Positions 54,654-64,000 of a stretch of 64,000 bases of DNA are shown here, in pieces. The position numbers and the translations under genes were made by a program. This DNA comes from Epiperipatus broadwayi (Eukaryota > Onychophora > Udeonychophora > Euonychophora > Peripatidae): NCBI GenBank assembly GCA_028023455.1, contig JAQFVV010006621.1, positions 285,452 through 349,451 of the forward strand, written 5' to 3'. Each line of letters opens with the position of its first letter. Position 1 is the first letter of the stretch. The notes beneath the pieces were generated by a model. The model saw only the letters and a program-made list of their open reading frames with translations. It was not told where the DNA came from and ran no database searches.

Positions 54654-54944
54654 ATGCCTGATATGTCATTTTTATTAATTATTCTGACTACAAGAAAATT
54701 ATTGGGAAAGAAAAAAAATATTAAAATAAACCTTGGAAAGGAGTTTCATCAAGGGGCTGGTATGTCTCATGAAAAGTTCAAACAAGTCAGAAAATTATGT
54801 GAGAGCAAATTTTCTTTTTTTACAAAAAAAGAAATTTTAAAACCAATTTCTGAAGAGTTGTTTAAAAATTACTGCAACCTAGCTACTGAAGATTTAATCT
54901 GTCCAGAACATAAAAAGAAATTTGATAATATAAGTGCATCATGA
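54654..54944 (+). pseudogene. Unrecognised coding relic
   Basis: A 96-codon frame with more even residue use than surrounding AT-rich noise: INLGKEFHQGAGMSHEKFKQ, then FFTKKEILKPISEELF and EDLICPEHKKKF. After the stop the same frame continues as KIVTRQIGKIIIKCGTA with further stops to about 55050. It could be a fragment of a transposable-element protein. I do not recognise the family. Confidence 0.3.
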
Positions 54945-55346
54945 AAAATAGTTACAAGACAAATTGGAAAAATTATCATTAAATGTGGAACAGCCATTAA
55001 TAATAATGATGTTACTTTATTTTTAATTCACAATAAACTATGAACCTCATTTAAAAAGAGCAAGTTGAAATTATCCAGCCAATTGAAAAGATTTTCTATC
55101 CCTAATGATTAAAGGTTAATTAATTAAATGTTTGATCAAATATAGCAAGTTAATTTTTAAATCAATAATTTTGAATGATCTGCAGTACAAGATAAAACTT
55201 TTTTAGAGAAAGAATTCTCTTTATCTCATCAGCTGATTTATGTTAAGTAGTTTGGAGACAAAGCATAAAGATTTCAAATCAATTATCTTATTTTACTCTA
55301 TTGGGTTTTGATTTAAAAATATTTCATTAATGTTGGTATATTAATC

Positions 55347-55349
<3 letters not shown>

Positions 55350-55378
<29 letters not shown>
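55350..55378. repeat. (TA)n at PLE-A copy 4 3' end
   Basis: A short alternating TA tract directly before the 3' end of PLE-A copy 4. Confidence 0.9.
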
Positions 55379-55380
<2 letters not shown>

Positions 55381-55457
55381 TTCTAATATTTTCACAGATA
55401 AAAGATGTCATTTATTATTACTATTTGCGGGATATTCCATGTAGTGAAAAGCTAAAT

Positions 55458-55497
55458 GCTGACGTTTCAGTACAATATCAAGTACCTTCCTCAGAGT
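55458..55497 (-). ncRNA. Hammerhead ribozyme, PLE-A copy 4
   Basis: The best-preserved core here. Minus strand: CTGAGGA (55488-55494), stem II GGTAC/GTACT with an 8-base loop, GAAA, minimal stem III AC/GT, cleavage triplet GTC, then AGC. Stem I pairs over CT/AG and then mismatches. The stem III of two base pairs without a loop suggests the ribozyme would work poorly as a monomer and might need a dimer, as discussed for other minimal hammerheads. Confidence 0.68.
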
Positions 55498-55950
55498 GTC
55501 CTCTTTCTCAAATCATAAGAATGCACGTGAGATTTAAAACCGTTTTTATCATTTTCTTTCTCCTCATATTTAAATTCTATTGGTTGAGAAGTTTTAAAAT
55601 TTATTTTCTCTTCCAATAGCTTCTTCCAAATGTTGTTAATCTTCTTTAATTCACACCTTTCATTTATGCTCTTGGGCCTTTTAAAAATCTCTATAGCTTC
55701 TCTTAGCAATCTCTGGTCATATTGTTCAATTTTTGCTAAAATATTTGTTTTTTCAAAATTGATATCATGATTTGTTAATTTTATATGAGAATAAATAGCT
55801 GATGAAATGGATTTTTCTCTCACTGCTAGAATGTTTTCATCCTTTCTAATATTTATTCTACGATTAGTCTGTCCTATATATGTATGTGGATAGACACTAC
55901 ATGTAATTTCATATACACCATGACACTCCAAAGCAATTTTATTTTTAGGA
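55491..55950 (-). pseudogene. PLE-A copy 4 GIY-YIG endonuclease, open domain
   Basis: The open frame contains GVYEITCSVY and PHTYIGQTNRRINIRK, then SSAIYSHIKLTNHDINFE, LLREAIEIFKRPKSINER and the basic C-terminus SYDLRKRTL. The second Cys of the GIY-proximal pair is changed to Tyr (CSVY against CRVC in copy 2). The stop TGA (55491-55493) lies inside the hammerhead core. The catalytic-type Tyr, Arg and Glu positions of a GIY-YIG nuclease look present, but there is no RT upstream, so the fragment cannot move by itself. Confidence 0.85.
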
Positions 55951-56079
55951 AGTGGAAATATTTCACTAATTTATATATATATATATATATATATATAATG
56001 AAAAAGATATTGAATTCTATCTCTCTTAGTGTTTATGTAAACAAAAGCTTGTTAGGAGCTATTGGTAAAGCTCCATCTA

Positions 56080-56082
<3 letters not shown>

Positions 56083-56155
<73 letters not shown>
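56083..56155. repeat. (TA)n microsatellite
   Basis: Alternating TA, about 73 bases. Confidence 0.94.
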
Positions 56156-56158
<3 letters not shown>

Positions 56159-58005
56159 ACAGGATGGGAAAGTAGATGGAGGAAACCTGGAGTGATGGAA
56201 CATCTTTCCCAAAATATAATAAGTATAAAATATCACATTTACAAAAAGATATAATAAAATAATATGAAAGTAAGATATTATTAAAAATATATAAGTAATG
56301 TTATATATATTAGAGCATGAGAGATCTTGATATCTTTCTGAGAGATCAGCCCAGTTACTTCCCTAGAGTAACTAAGAATATAATTAATCATAAATTTACC
56401 AGCATTAAAATAAGTATAAGTCTGTATAAGTAGTACTCAAAAGAAATAACCATTCATTATCATGAAAAATCAACAATCAAAATAAATCAACAGTTAATCT
56501 TGTGACTGGATTTGAAATGAGTCTACTGTGAACCAGGCCAACTATTTTGCCTTTGCTACCTTGGGGCAATTATTTACACCATTAATTTGGATGCATAAAT
56601 TAAGTGCTCATACATATGAATATACAACCATAAAAATAATAATGCTGAGATATTAAAACATGCTGATCATAAGCAATGCTCTAGCCACTTAGTAGCATTT
56701 GTGTACTCACCAACTATAACTTCAAGTATAATAGAGTCTAAACTAAATAAATTATAGTGCATGGGCTTTAAAGAATATACTCTTAGCCCCAATCAGAATG
56801 ATGATGATTAATGTGAATATCATCTTCATCACTGATACCCATAAATACTAATATACATCTTTTTATATATCAGACCATAATGCATAAATCTAGCTCAGAG
56901 TACCTAAGCTCTATTAGTGTTATTGTGATCAAGAGATGATGCAATACATAATATTCTAAAAATATTTAGAATTAACTTCACTGGAATAATGTTAACAAAG
57001 AAATACAAGTTTATTAACAACAATAAAAAATTAAAATTAAGGACTTTAGAATATGACTATATATTTATAACTTCTGATTTTGATTTAATATACAAAATAA
57101 AAAATTATCACATTGTAATTTATATGATTAATATACAAAACTAGAGTTACTTTATGGTGCTTTATATATATATATATGTTCCAATAGGTTTACTTAAAAC
57201 CAGGCAACACACATACATGTGGCCTAATAATTTCTGAACATATTTAAATTGTCATAAAATAATTATAAAACTATTTAAGTTATATAAAAATACAATAAAT
57301 GATTAACATGTATATATAAGTGTCTATATGACACATTGATACTTACACACACAGATATACAGTACAATAATTTCTGATCATATTTCACTTGTCATAAAAT
57401 AATTATAAAAATACATGATTAAAATTTTCAATACCCTATGCTAAGATTACTTAAACATGTATATATAATTGCACAGATGTGCAATATATTAATTTATTAT
57501 CATAAGATATTTGAATTTATCAAAATAATAAAATTATTAAAAATATCTTTCATAATTATTTCCATTTGGAAAATATACATAAACTTTACATATACACATG
57601 TGTATCAATAAAATGTTGATGATATCAGTTATCAAATTCTATCTTTGCTGAGTACAGTTTTTTTTTCTTTTCTTTTTTAAAAAAACATATCAGTCTTGAC
57701 AAGATTATTGTTGATTGACTAATTAGAAACATCATTAAATTTAAAAATATCAATTTTAAATATTTTCACTATAGAAATTATTTAAAATATTATTCTTGAT
57801 TATGAAAATATCTTTTCACAGTTATTTCCCATTAAAAGTATATAAATTTCACTTATTCTCTTGAAAAAACAAATATAACAGGATCTATAAATTAAATCTT
57901 TATTATTATGTTATTTTTAAAAATTACTTAAAAGAACTTATTTAAAATTTTATTCTCATTATATGGTTCTCTGCATACAAATAAATCCTTTAACAAGCTG
58001 AAAGA
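56156..58005. other. AT-rich non-coding stretch, includes candidate 3' UTR
   Basis: No gene seen. The end near 57940-58005 would be the 3' untranslated region of the exon at 58006-58282. A minus-strand segment near 56500-56580 has box A- and box B-like sequence (CATTTCAAATCCAG) and may be a tRNA-derived SINE head. Confidence 0.45.
57949..57954 (-). terminator. Poly(A) signal AATAAA
   Basis: AATAAA on the minus strand about 50 bases downstream of the stop codon of the exon at 58006-58282. AATAAA is common by chance in such AT-rich DNA, so its value rests on position. Confidence 0.5.
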
Positions 58006-58282
58006 TTACTCTTGGTGAGCTAGCTGGTTTTGGTGAGACAAGTATAGTCCAGGATTGTCATTATTAAGAAAGGCATAATCAGCTAACTGTTGGTCTTTAA
58101 TTGGTTTCACTGAGACTTCAGGCAGGCAATCTAATAATATGTCAACTATAGATGGATACAAAGAAGTTGAGTCTTCCTTCAAAATACATCTAAACTCTGG
58201 CATAGTGAATAAGTAGACTGCTGCTGGATCTACTATTTTGAATTCCGCTAAATATGAGTCATGTTGGCCAATCTGTATAGCT
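58006..58282 (-). CDS. Candidate 3'-terminal coding exon of an unrecognised gene
   Basis: An open minus-strand frame of about 92 codons with balanced residue use unlike the AT-rich noise: AIQIGQHDSYLAEFKIVDPA, then AVYLFTMPEFRCILKEDSTS, LYPSIVDILLDCLPEVSVKP and LADYAFLNNDNPGLYLSHQN, ending LAHQE and a stop. No ATG opens it. It begins after TTGGTTTCCAG, a possible 3' splice acceptor (exon from 58282). The same frame is open upstream to about 58311, so an earlier acceptor is possible. A poly(A) signal follows about 50 bases after the stop. No signal peptide or membrane segment is visible. I do not recognise the family. The upstream exons should lie above 58282 but I could not identify them. Confidence 0.5.
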
Positions 58283-58767
58283 CTGGAAACCAACCAACTG
58301 CTAACTGCATCTCAAAATATTATTATTCAATCTTTAATCTTTTTATCAACTCTTTTTATGTGCTCAACTGAGTTGACAAAAACACTAACTCAAAAAAATT
58401 TATTTACTTAAAAACTGTTTTGTCCTTTTTTTTAATCTTTTCAAGTCACTTTTAATTTAAACTTTGCTTTTTAAATTTTATCACAAGTATGATCTACAAA
58501 GATTTTTAAAAATAAATAATAAAACCATTTACCATTATCATTTCTATTTTATCATAAAACATGCTTAATTTCAATTTTAAAGTCAGAATACAATAATACA
58601 ATTTATTTAGACCTTTTTAAATTATTAATTTATAATAAAATTCTATTTTAAATTCAAAATTATTTAATCTTTTACTATGATTATTTTCTTCCAGGAAATG
58701 TATATAAATATCTACAAAAAAATTATCTGGGTTTATTTCTACTTTTTATTTCAATTATATATATATA
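58283..58767. other. Non-coding stretch, possibly intron
   Basis: AT-rich with no motif. If the exon below is real, this would be its upstream intron. Confidence 0.35.
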
Positions 58768-60900
58768 TTGTAACAGTCAAGTTTGTACATTCGTGTAACA
58801 GAATTCAGAATCCAAGCAAAAGAGACCAAAGCTGACCAGACTAGGACTGTGACATCCCAAGTCCGACCACACTTCAACTTGTGAGCCAGGATTCCAAGAC
58901 TCAAGACCCTATGAATGACCACCTTGAAATTACACATAGTATACCTCTTTCCACACGGCCGACATAGGTCACGGAGACGCAATAAGACTCTGATAATTAA
59001 AAGAGAGGTTCTTAATTGACTAAAATATATCACTAATCTAATTTAATGCATAGTTTTCACATATATAGACTATGAAAAATAATTATGATTGGATTCAATT
59101 AGATCAATAATGAGACAGAAAACAAAATACATTAAACTAATTATATATTTATTTACAATTGGCATGAAATTGATAAGTTTTACACATTTCAGCATCGAAT
59201 ATACACAAACATTGGGTGGATAAGAGAACACATTCTCTTTTTATATACAATTCAAAATATCTTTATATAAATAATTTCATTAAATTTTCATAAATGGGTT
59301 TAACATATGCCCATATTATGAGTTGCTTTACAATTAATACATATTTAATCACTACATTATGTCTATAAATCTAGTTAAGCCAAATCCTATTACATTTGTG
59401 GCTGGTATATAAATAATTATATTGAACTTTGATCATAAATTCATTTACTAAAATATACAATATGACTTAATAACGAGTGCATAAACCAGCTCAAGTAATG
59501 ATCGATCGAACATGGCTTTCGAGAGAAAATTTCAGAATGTTGAAAGCGTTATGTTAAGATGGGAGAGTTGGATGAAATAAGATTTTACCAATGTGCTATG
59601 GCACAGGTAAAACAATAATAGGAAAAGTCACTCTGCGGATGGATGAAATAACTTCAGGGTTCTTGCGACAAACGCCGGTACCCTGTAACCGATCGCAATG
59701 CTGCGTAAAAAGGAACATTGTGTTCAGGAATGGCGGGGGAGTTATGTGCTAACCTGGCCTTGGCTCAGGCTTCACTACTGCTCTACCCTATAAGAGAAGA
59801 TGTGCTGGCAATGCCGTGGCTCCATCTTGAGACACGTATATTACGTATAGCAGCAAAACGAGAATATTTTTATAAAATAATATCACATCCGCCAAGCAAA
59901 GAATAGTATATTTCATACTATGAAGTACAAGTTAATAGCATATTAGCTCTATCAAATTGGGACCAACTCTTGTGTAGCCTGATAATAAATGTCTATGCTA
60001 TGAAAGGGAATATTACTACATCTGTACTTTGACATGCTCGATCTATTAAGTTACTTATAGATAATAAATATTTAAGGAGGGAAAGTATATTTCTATGGAC
60101 TTAAGAACTTAAATGACAAATATACTTATAAATACGATCAAGGCTAAATTTAATTCTAAATAAAACTATAAGGTTAAGTTTTTAAATGGTTGATTAAAAG
60201 AGCCACATTTCACATATTAAATCATTTAAATAATAAAAAATAGGATTTCAAAACAGCACAGAAAGTTGACGCTATAAACAAATTACATGAAGATTTTCAA
60301 ATAATATCTTCTTAAAAAGATTAAATTAAGTGCCCACTGGTTCGAAATATTAGCATATAAAATATAATAAGCATTTAAAATAAGCAAAGAAATATAGACA
60401 CAACCGCAGTGATATAACTTTAAATTAGACACTTATAATGTACTTTAAATGAAAAGAAAATATAAATTAGTCAGATTATTTAAACTTTAACACATTAAAT
60501 TTTGATAGCAATTGACATATTTAAAATGTTAAATGGATTTTAAGTTTTGATTACATTTAGCTTTATCATTATTTTAAAAAGAGAGTTAGCTAACTTATAT
60601 AGATATATTTACATAAAGAATTACACAGAGCTCTGCGGTTTGAAAAATAAAATGGTACTGGTATTATTTATCTGGACTGCAAGTTCTTGGCTGCATGTTT
60701 GGTGAGTTTGACTGGGCGGCTGGTGGCATCATCTTTCCCATTATGTTAGGCTTGTCTCTTCTATCGGCATGATGGTGGTTTAGGCATTTTGACAACAGAA
60801 ACCCCATTCTCCCACAGAGTAACAGCAACAAAATGCCCGCTTTTAGCCAGACATATTATACATTAACAATTGTGAAGGATGGCTGCAATTCTCTCTAAAA
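58768..60900. other. GC-richer unclassified block, possible old mobile element
   Basis: Composition shifts here, with several CpGs (for example 58955-58981 and 59640-59730). It begins at ATATATATTGTAACAGTC, and TGTAACAGT recurs at 63774. The reverse complement TGTTACAATATATAT occurs at 62139-62153, a 15-base inverted match. No long frame or recognisable domain is present. A short frame at 60659 (MVLVLFIWTASSWLHVW) runs into G|GTGAGT, resembling a signal-peptide exon with a donor, but chance is likely. It could be a decayed LTR or DNA element. Confidence 0.3.
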
Positions 60901-61854
60901 ATATGGCTGTCTATTGTTAAAAATACAGAGTATTTATATGTTTTCCTTATTGGAATCTATCGCCTCAAGACTCACTAAACTCAGGAATTTAATTAAATAT
61001 TTTTCAATTTATAATCCAGATCTTAGATAACTAATGTTAGAAACATTCCATAAGCTATTTTATAATTAAGATTTTTCGTTGCAAACAATTATCCAATTTA
61101 GATTTTAAAATAACTTAATCTTATCTAAGGAGATTTTAATTCGTAAATTTTGAACTAGTTTTACTTTTTATGAATTCCAGGTGTGGTCGTTAATGACACT
61201 TGTTTACAACCAGAAATCTTTTTAATTACTTGACCAGCTTTTATTTTTAATCTTACATATAATAGAAACTCTTTTTATTTAAAAACAATCTTTTAACATT
61301 TTTTTAAAACGCAAACCTTTTTAACATATTTATTTAAAATAATTTACAAACAAATTTTGATATAGCTTTTAAATATATTTTCGAGAAACTTTTCCCTGAA
61401 ATATATTTAAAACAAGAAATCTTTTAACAATTTTTAAAGACATTTAATATTATTTTTAGATAATGGCTTTTACATATTTTAAAATCATGTCTTTCTTCTA
61501 TATAGCACAGATTATATATCCACATACGTAATTACAATATTAAACAACAAAATGAATAATTTACTCTTAATTTAAATAATATAACGAACATTTTTAGAAA
61601 TATTAAATAAATTTAGTACGCTATAATTTTACTAATCCTATCTAATTATAGCATTGGTTCACATGCAAATATATAATACTGTTTATACAGACATGAGCGA
61701 ATTTTAAATTTATTAACATTTAAATAGGTTCGAACTTAGCACAGATGAGTGTGTCATTAGGTTTGATGGTGAAACGATAGGGGCTTGGAAAGTTATCATT
61801 TCAATATATATATAATCCAGTGCATAACGCTATACTGAAATAAATATACAAATA
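60901..61854. other. AT-rich non-coding stretch
   Basis: Nothing supportable seen. Confidence 0.5.
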
Positions 61855-62073
61855 TTAAGCAATTAAATCATCCCACATGATTAAGAAATCCAGTACTGCC
61901 CTCTGTGAACTAATATATCAATACATTAGAGTTCGTATTTCAAAATAGCCAAGTCAAAATGGGATACCATTTTGACTTGGCTATTTTGAAATACGATTTC
62001 TAATGTATTTATATATTAGTTCACAGAGGGCAGTACTGGATTTCTTAATCATATGGGATGATTTAATTGCTTA

Positions 62074-62074
<1 letters not shown>
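61855..62074. mobile_element. Foldback MITE, 108-bp arms
   Basis: Arms 61855-61962 and 61967-62074 are near-perfect reverse complements around a 4-base GATA loop. The ends are TTAAGCAATTAAATCATCCC and its mirror, flanked by TA on both sides, as expected for a TA target-site duplication (Tc1/mariner-type). Inner sequence includes CAGTACTGCCCTCTGTGAAC. No coding capacity. Confidence 0.88.
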
Positions 62075-62104
<30 letters not shown>

Positions 62105-63773
62105 CGCGCATTATGTTATGTGTGCCATGTGACAGAATTGTTACAATATATATCGCAACCTTAAGTTCTGTATCTAGAACTATATTTATACATTATGCTG
62201 GTATATTTTTAAATATATATATAGTTTATTTTCTATTTTAAAAAATCAGTGTGCATATTAAACAAGATAAATATTTTAATATGTTAAAATATTAGTTGTA
62301 AAAACTCTTATTATAAGATTTTTTATGATAAGTTTAAATAAGATGAGTTTAATTATTTTTAAAGTCAAAGTTTAGTTTTTCTGTAATTATTAAATATGTT
62401 AAAACCATAGATTTTGCATTATTATTCATGTTTAACTTATTTTAATTTAAAATTGCAATTATACATTAAATATAGTTTTAAATAAAGAATTATTAAATAA
62501 ATTGAGTTAATTTAAAACAAATAAATATATAAATAATTTAATAATACTTTATTATAATAATCAGTTATTTACAATTTATTGTAAAACAGATCTAAAGTGA
62601 CCATCTAGTCTCTCAAGTGTGTATGTATATGCATACATTTGTTTTGACTTAAAAAAAGTTTAAAATAAATTGATTATTATTCCATTTTTTTGTTTAAAAA
62701 AATAATTATTTAATATTGTTTAAACTGTAATATTTTTTTGCTTAAAAAATTTCTATTATTGTTTTCCTAAAATATTATTTCTAATTTATTTAGAGAACTA
62801 TTAAATAGTTAAATAATTATTTATTATTGTAATATTTAATTATCATAAGTAATCCTTAGTATGTATGATGTATATCAGGGGGAAAAGTTTCATGTATTGA
62901 ATGGAATGAGTGTTTCTGTAGAATAATTCACTAAAAAGTTCTAAAGCTTTAACTAAAATTCAATTTTAAAAATTTACTAAAATATGTGCATATTTAATTG
63001 TATAAAATCAATCCAACAAGTTACACATACAGTAGTGTAGTAAGAACAATAAGTGCATTATTGAATATAAACTATTTTGCCAAACAAAAAAAATTCTCTA
63101 AACAATTTTGCTAAACATAAGAAAGAAGAATAAACTATTAAAATTCATTATTTTTTATGTGGAATTTCTGTTGACTTTCCAATTTTTTACCAATAGTTGA
63201 ATTGCTTTTATATAAAGCAAATAATGAGTTTGACCATCACATTATTCATTGATTATAAAAAATTCAACCAATGCTAAAACTTAATTTAAAGTTAAAACTT
63301 AAGAGTGTTAAAAATATTGGGTAGATAAAAATATCTTGATAAAGTATTATACTTAAACTAGTCATGGTCTGAATAACAGATAAGAGAGTTCCATATTTTT
63401 CTCTAAATTATTTTGCCAAACATAAAAAGAAGAATGAACAATTCAAACTCATTATTTTTTGTATGGAATTTCTGTTACCTTTCAATTTTTTTTACCAACA
63501 GTTAAACTGATTTTATATAAGACAAATAATGGTGTAATTAAGAGTTAAAACTTAAAAATGTTAAAAGCACTTAGAAAATAAAAATGTCTTGATAATGTAT
63601 CCTCTATAGTTAAACTAGTTACATTTTTATTTACAGATAAAAGAGTTTCAGATTTTTCTAAATGTATGTAACATGCATTATGTAAAAGTTGTTGTGATAA
63701 GTAAAATAAAAACATTATAAAAAAATTGTGGTATGCTTTCATTCCCAAAAAATTCATGCTGAAATATATATAT
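62075..63773. other. AT-rich non-coding stretch
   Basis: A (TA)n/(GT)n tract at 62074-62104, then AT-rich sequence. Around 63060-63245 and 63405-63540 there are two diverged related blocks (TTTTGCCAAACA, GAAGAATAAAC, GGAATTTCTGTT), a loose duplication about 310 bases apart. No gene. Confidence 0.5.
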
Positions 63774-63805
63774 TGTAACAGTAGCTGGGTTCAAACCCTG
63801 TTACA
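63774..63805. repeat. Short inverted repeat TGTAACAG/TGTTACA
   Basis: TGTAACAG, spacer, GGGTT-CA-AACCC, then TGTTACA. The first 18 or so bases with the preceding TA repeats match the start of the block at 58768. Confidence 0.6.
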
Positions 63806-64000
63806 AAAAAGTGAAAAGTGTGTACGCATTACCCTCAATACAGGTATATATTCAAGCGGGCGATAAAGGGTTAAAAATATATATAATTATACATATATAT
63901 ATATATACATGCATGAAGTAAATTTTAAACTCTTTTTCTTTATTATTCTTTTTTTTTGTTAGAAAATAAATGGGAAAGGGATTGATTAGTAAGCATTATT
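63806..64000. other. AT-rich end of window
   Basis: A short TA tract near 63892-63906. Nothing else seen. Confidence 0.5.

Larger units (their letters stand above)
55379..55971 (-). mobile_element. PLE-A copy 4: 3' fragment between two (TA)n tracts
   Basis: Minus-strand copy holding the endonuclease and ribozyme, truncated near 55971 where a (TA)n tract (55972-55996) begins. Nucleotide identity with copies 1 and 2 is very high. Confidence 0.9.

Noticed and set aside
56500-56580. tRNA-derived SINE head with box A- and B-like sequences on the minus strand
   Set aside because: Suggestive only. I could not fold it as a tRNA or find a second clear copy in the window.

Overview
The window is very AT-rich DNA that looks like a non-bacterial, probably metazoan, intergenic or intronic region. 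It has almost no long open reading frames, many (TA)n, (GATA)n and (CA)n microsatellites, splice-like signals, a tRNA-derived sequence and many decayed transposable elements. I cannot name the species. The elements seen (Penelope-like retroelements, a ZMYM-type hAT transposon, small foldback elements) fit an AT-rich invertebrate genome.

The main content is Penelope-like elements (PLEs), recognised by a reverse transcriptase (RT) followed by a GIY-YIG endonuclease. I separate five groups and name them locally. PLE-D (4522-5524) is a short element between inverted terminal repeats. PLE-A is a head-to-head pair of truncated copies (5588-7020 minus, 7021-7837 plus) with further copies at about 19560-19945 (plus) and 55379-55971 (minus). 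PLE-B is a head-to-tail array of three ~2.5 kb units (10632-17042, all minus). PLE-E is a relic on the plus strand (17480-18320). PLE-C (28402-30600, minus) is nearly full length with ~147 bp inverted terminal repeats. Every copy is broken by stops, frameshifts or truncation. The better-preserved ends of PLE-A carry a recognisable hammerhead ribozyme. PLE-D and PLE-B carry weaker hammerhead-like folds at the equivalent place. PLE ends repeatedly abut (TA)n tracts.

Other elements are a decayed hAT transposase of the ZMYM/DUF4371 type (40791-43287, plus), four foldback (MITE-like) elements at 23308-23474, 34769-34911, 50984-51267 and 61855-62074, and a dispersed repeat present in inverted copies at 47670-47905 and 51268-51435. 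There is also a tRNA-Gly(UCC)-like sequence at 44967-45037. GATA repeats form three islands, including an uninterrupted 900 bp tract (33746-34645).

Evidence for host genes is thin. The best is a terminal coding exon on the minus strand at 58006-58282, with a poly(A) signal about 50 bases after the stop. A CpG-rich patch near 38960-39060 (minus) has a consensus 5' splice donor and an upstream TATA-like box and could be a non-coding first exon. A GC-richer, unclassified block lies at 58768-60900.

The observations most worth following are: the PLE-B array, in which two units share the same inactivating lesions; the ribozyme remnants, including one whose core contains the ORF stop codon; and several perfect palindromes centred on (TA)n tracts.
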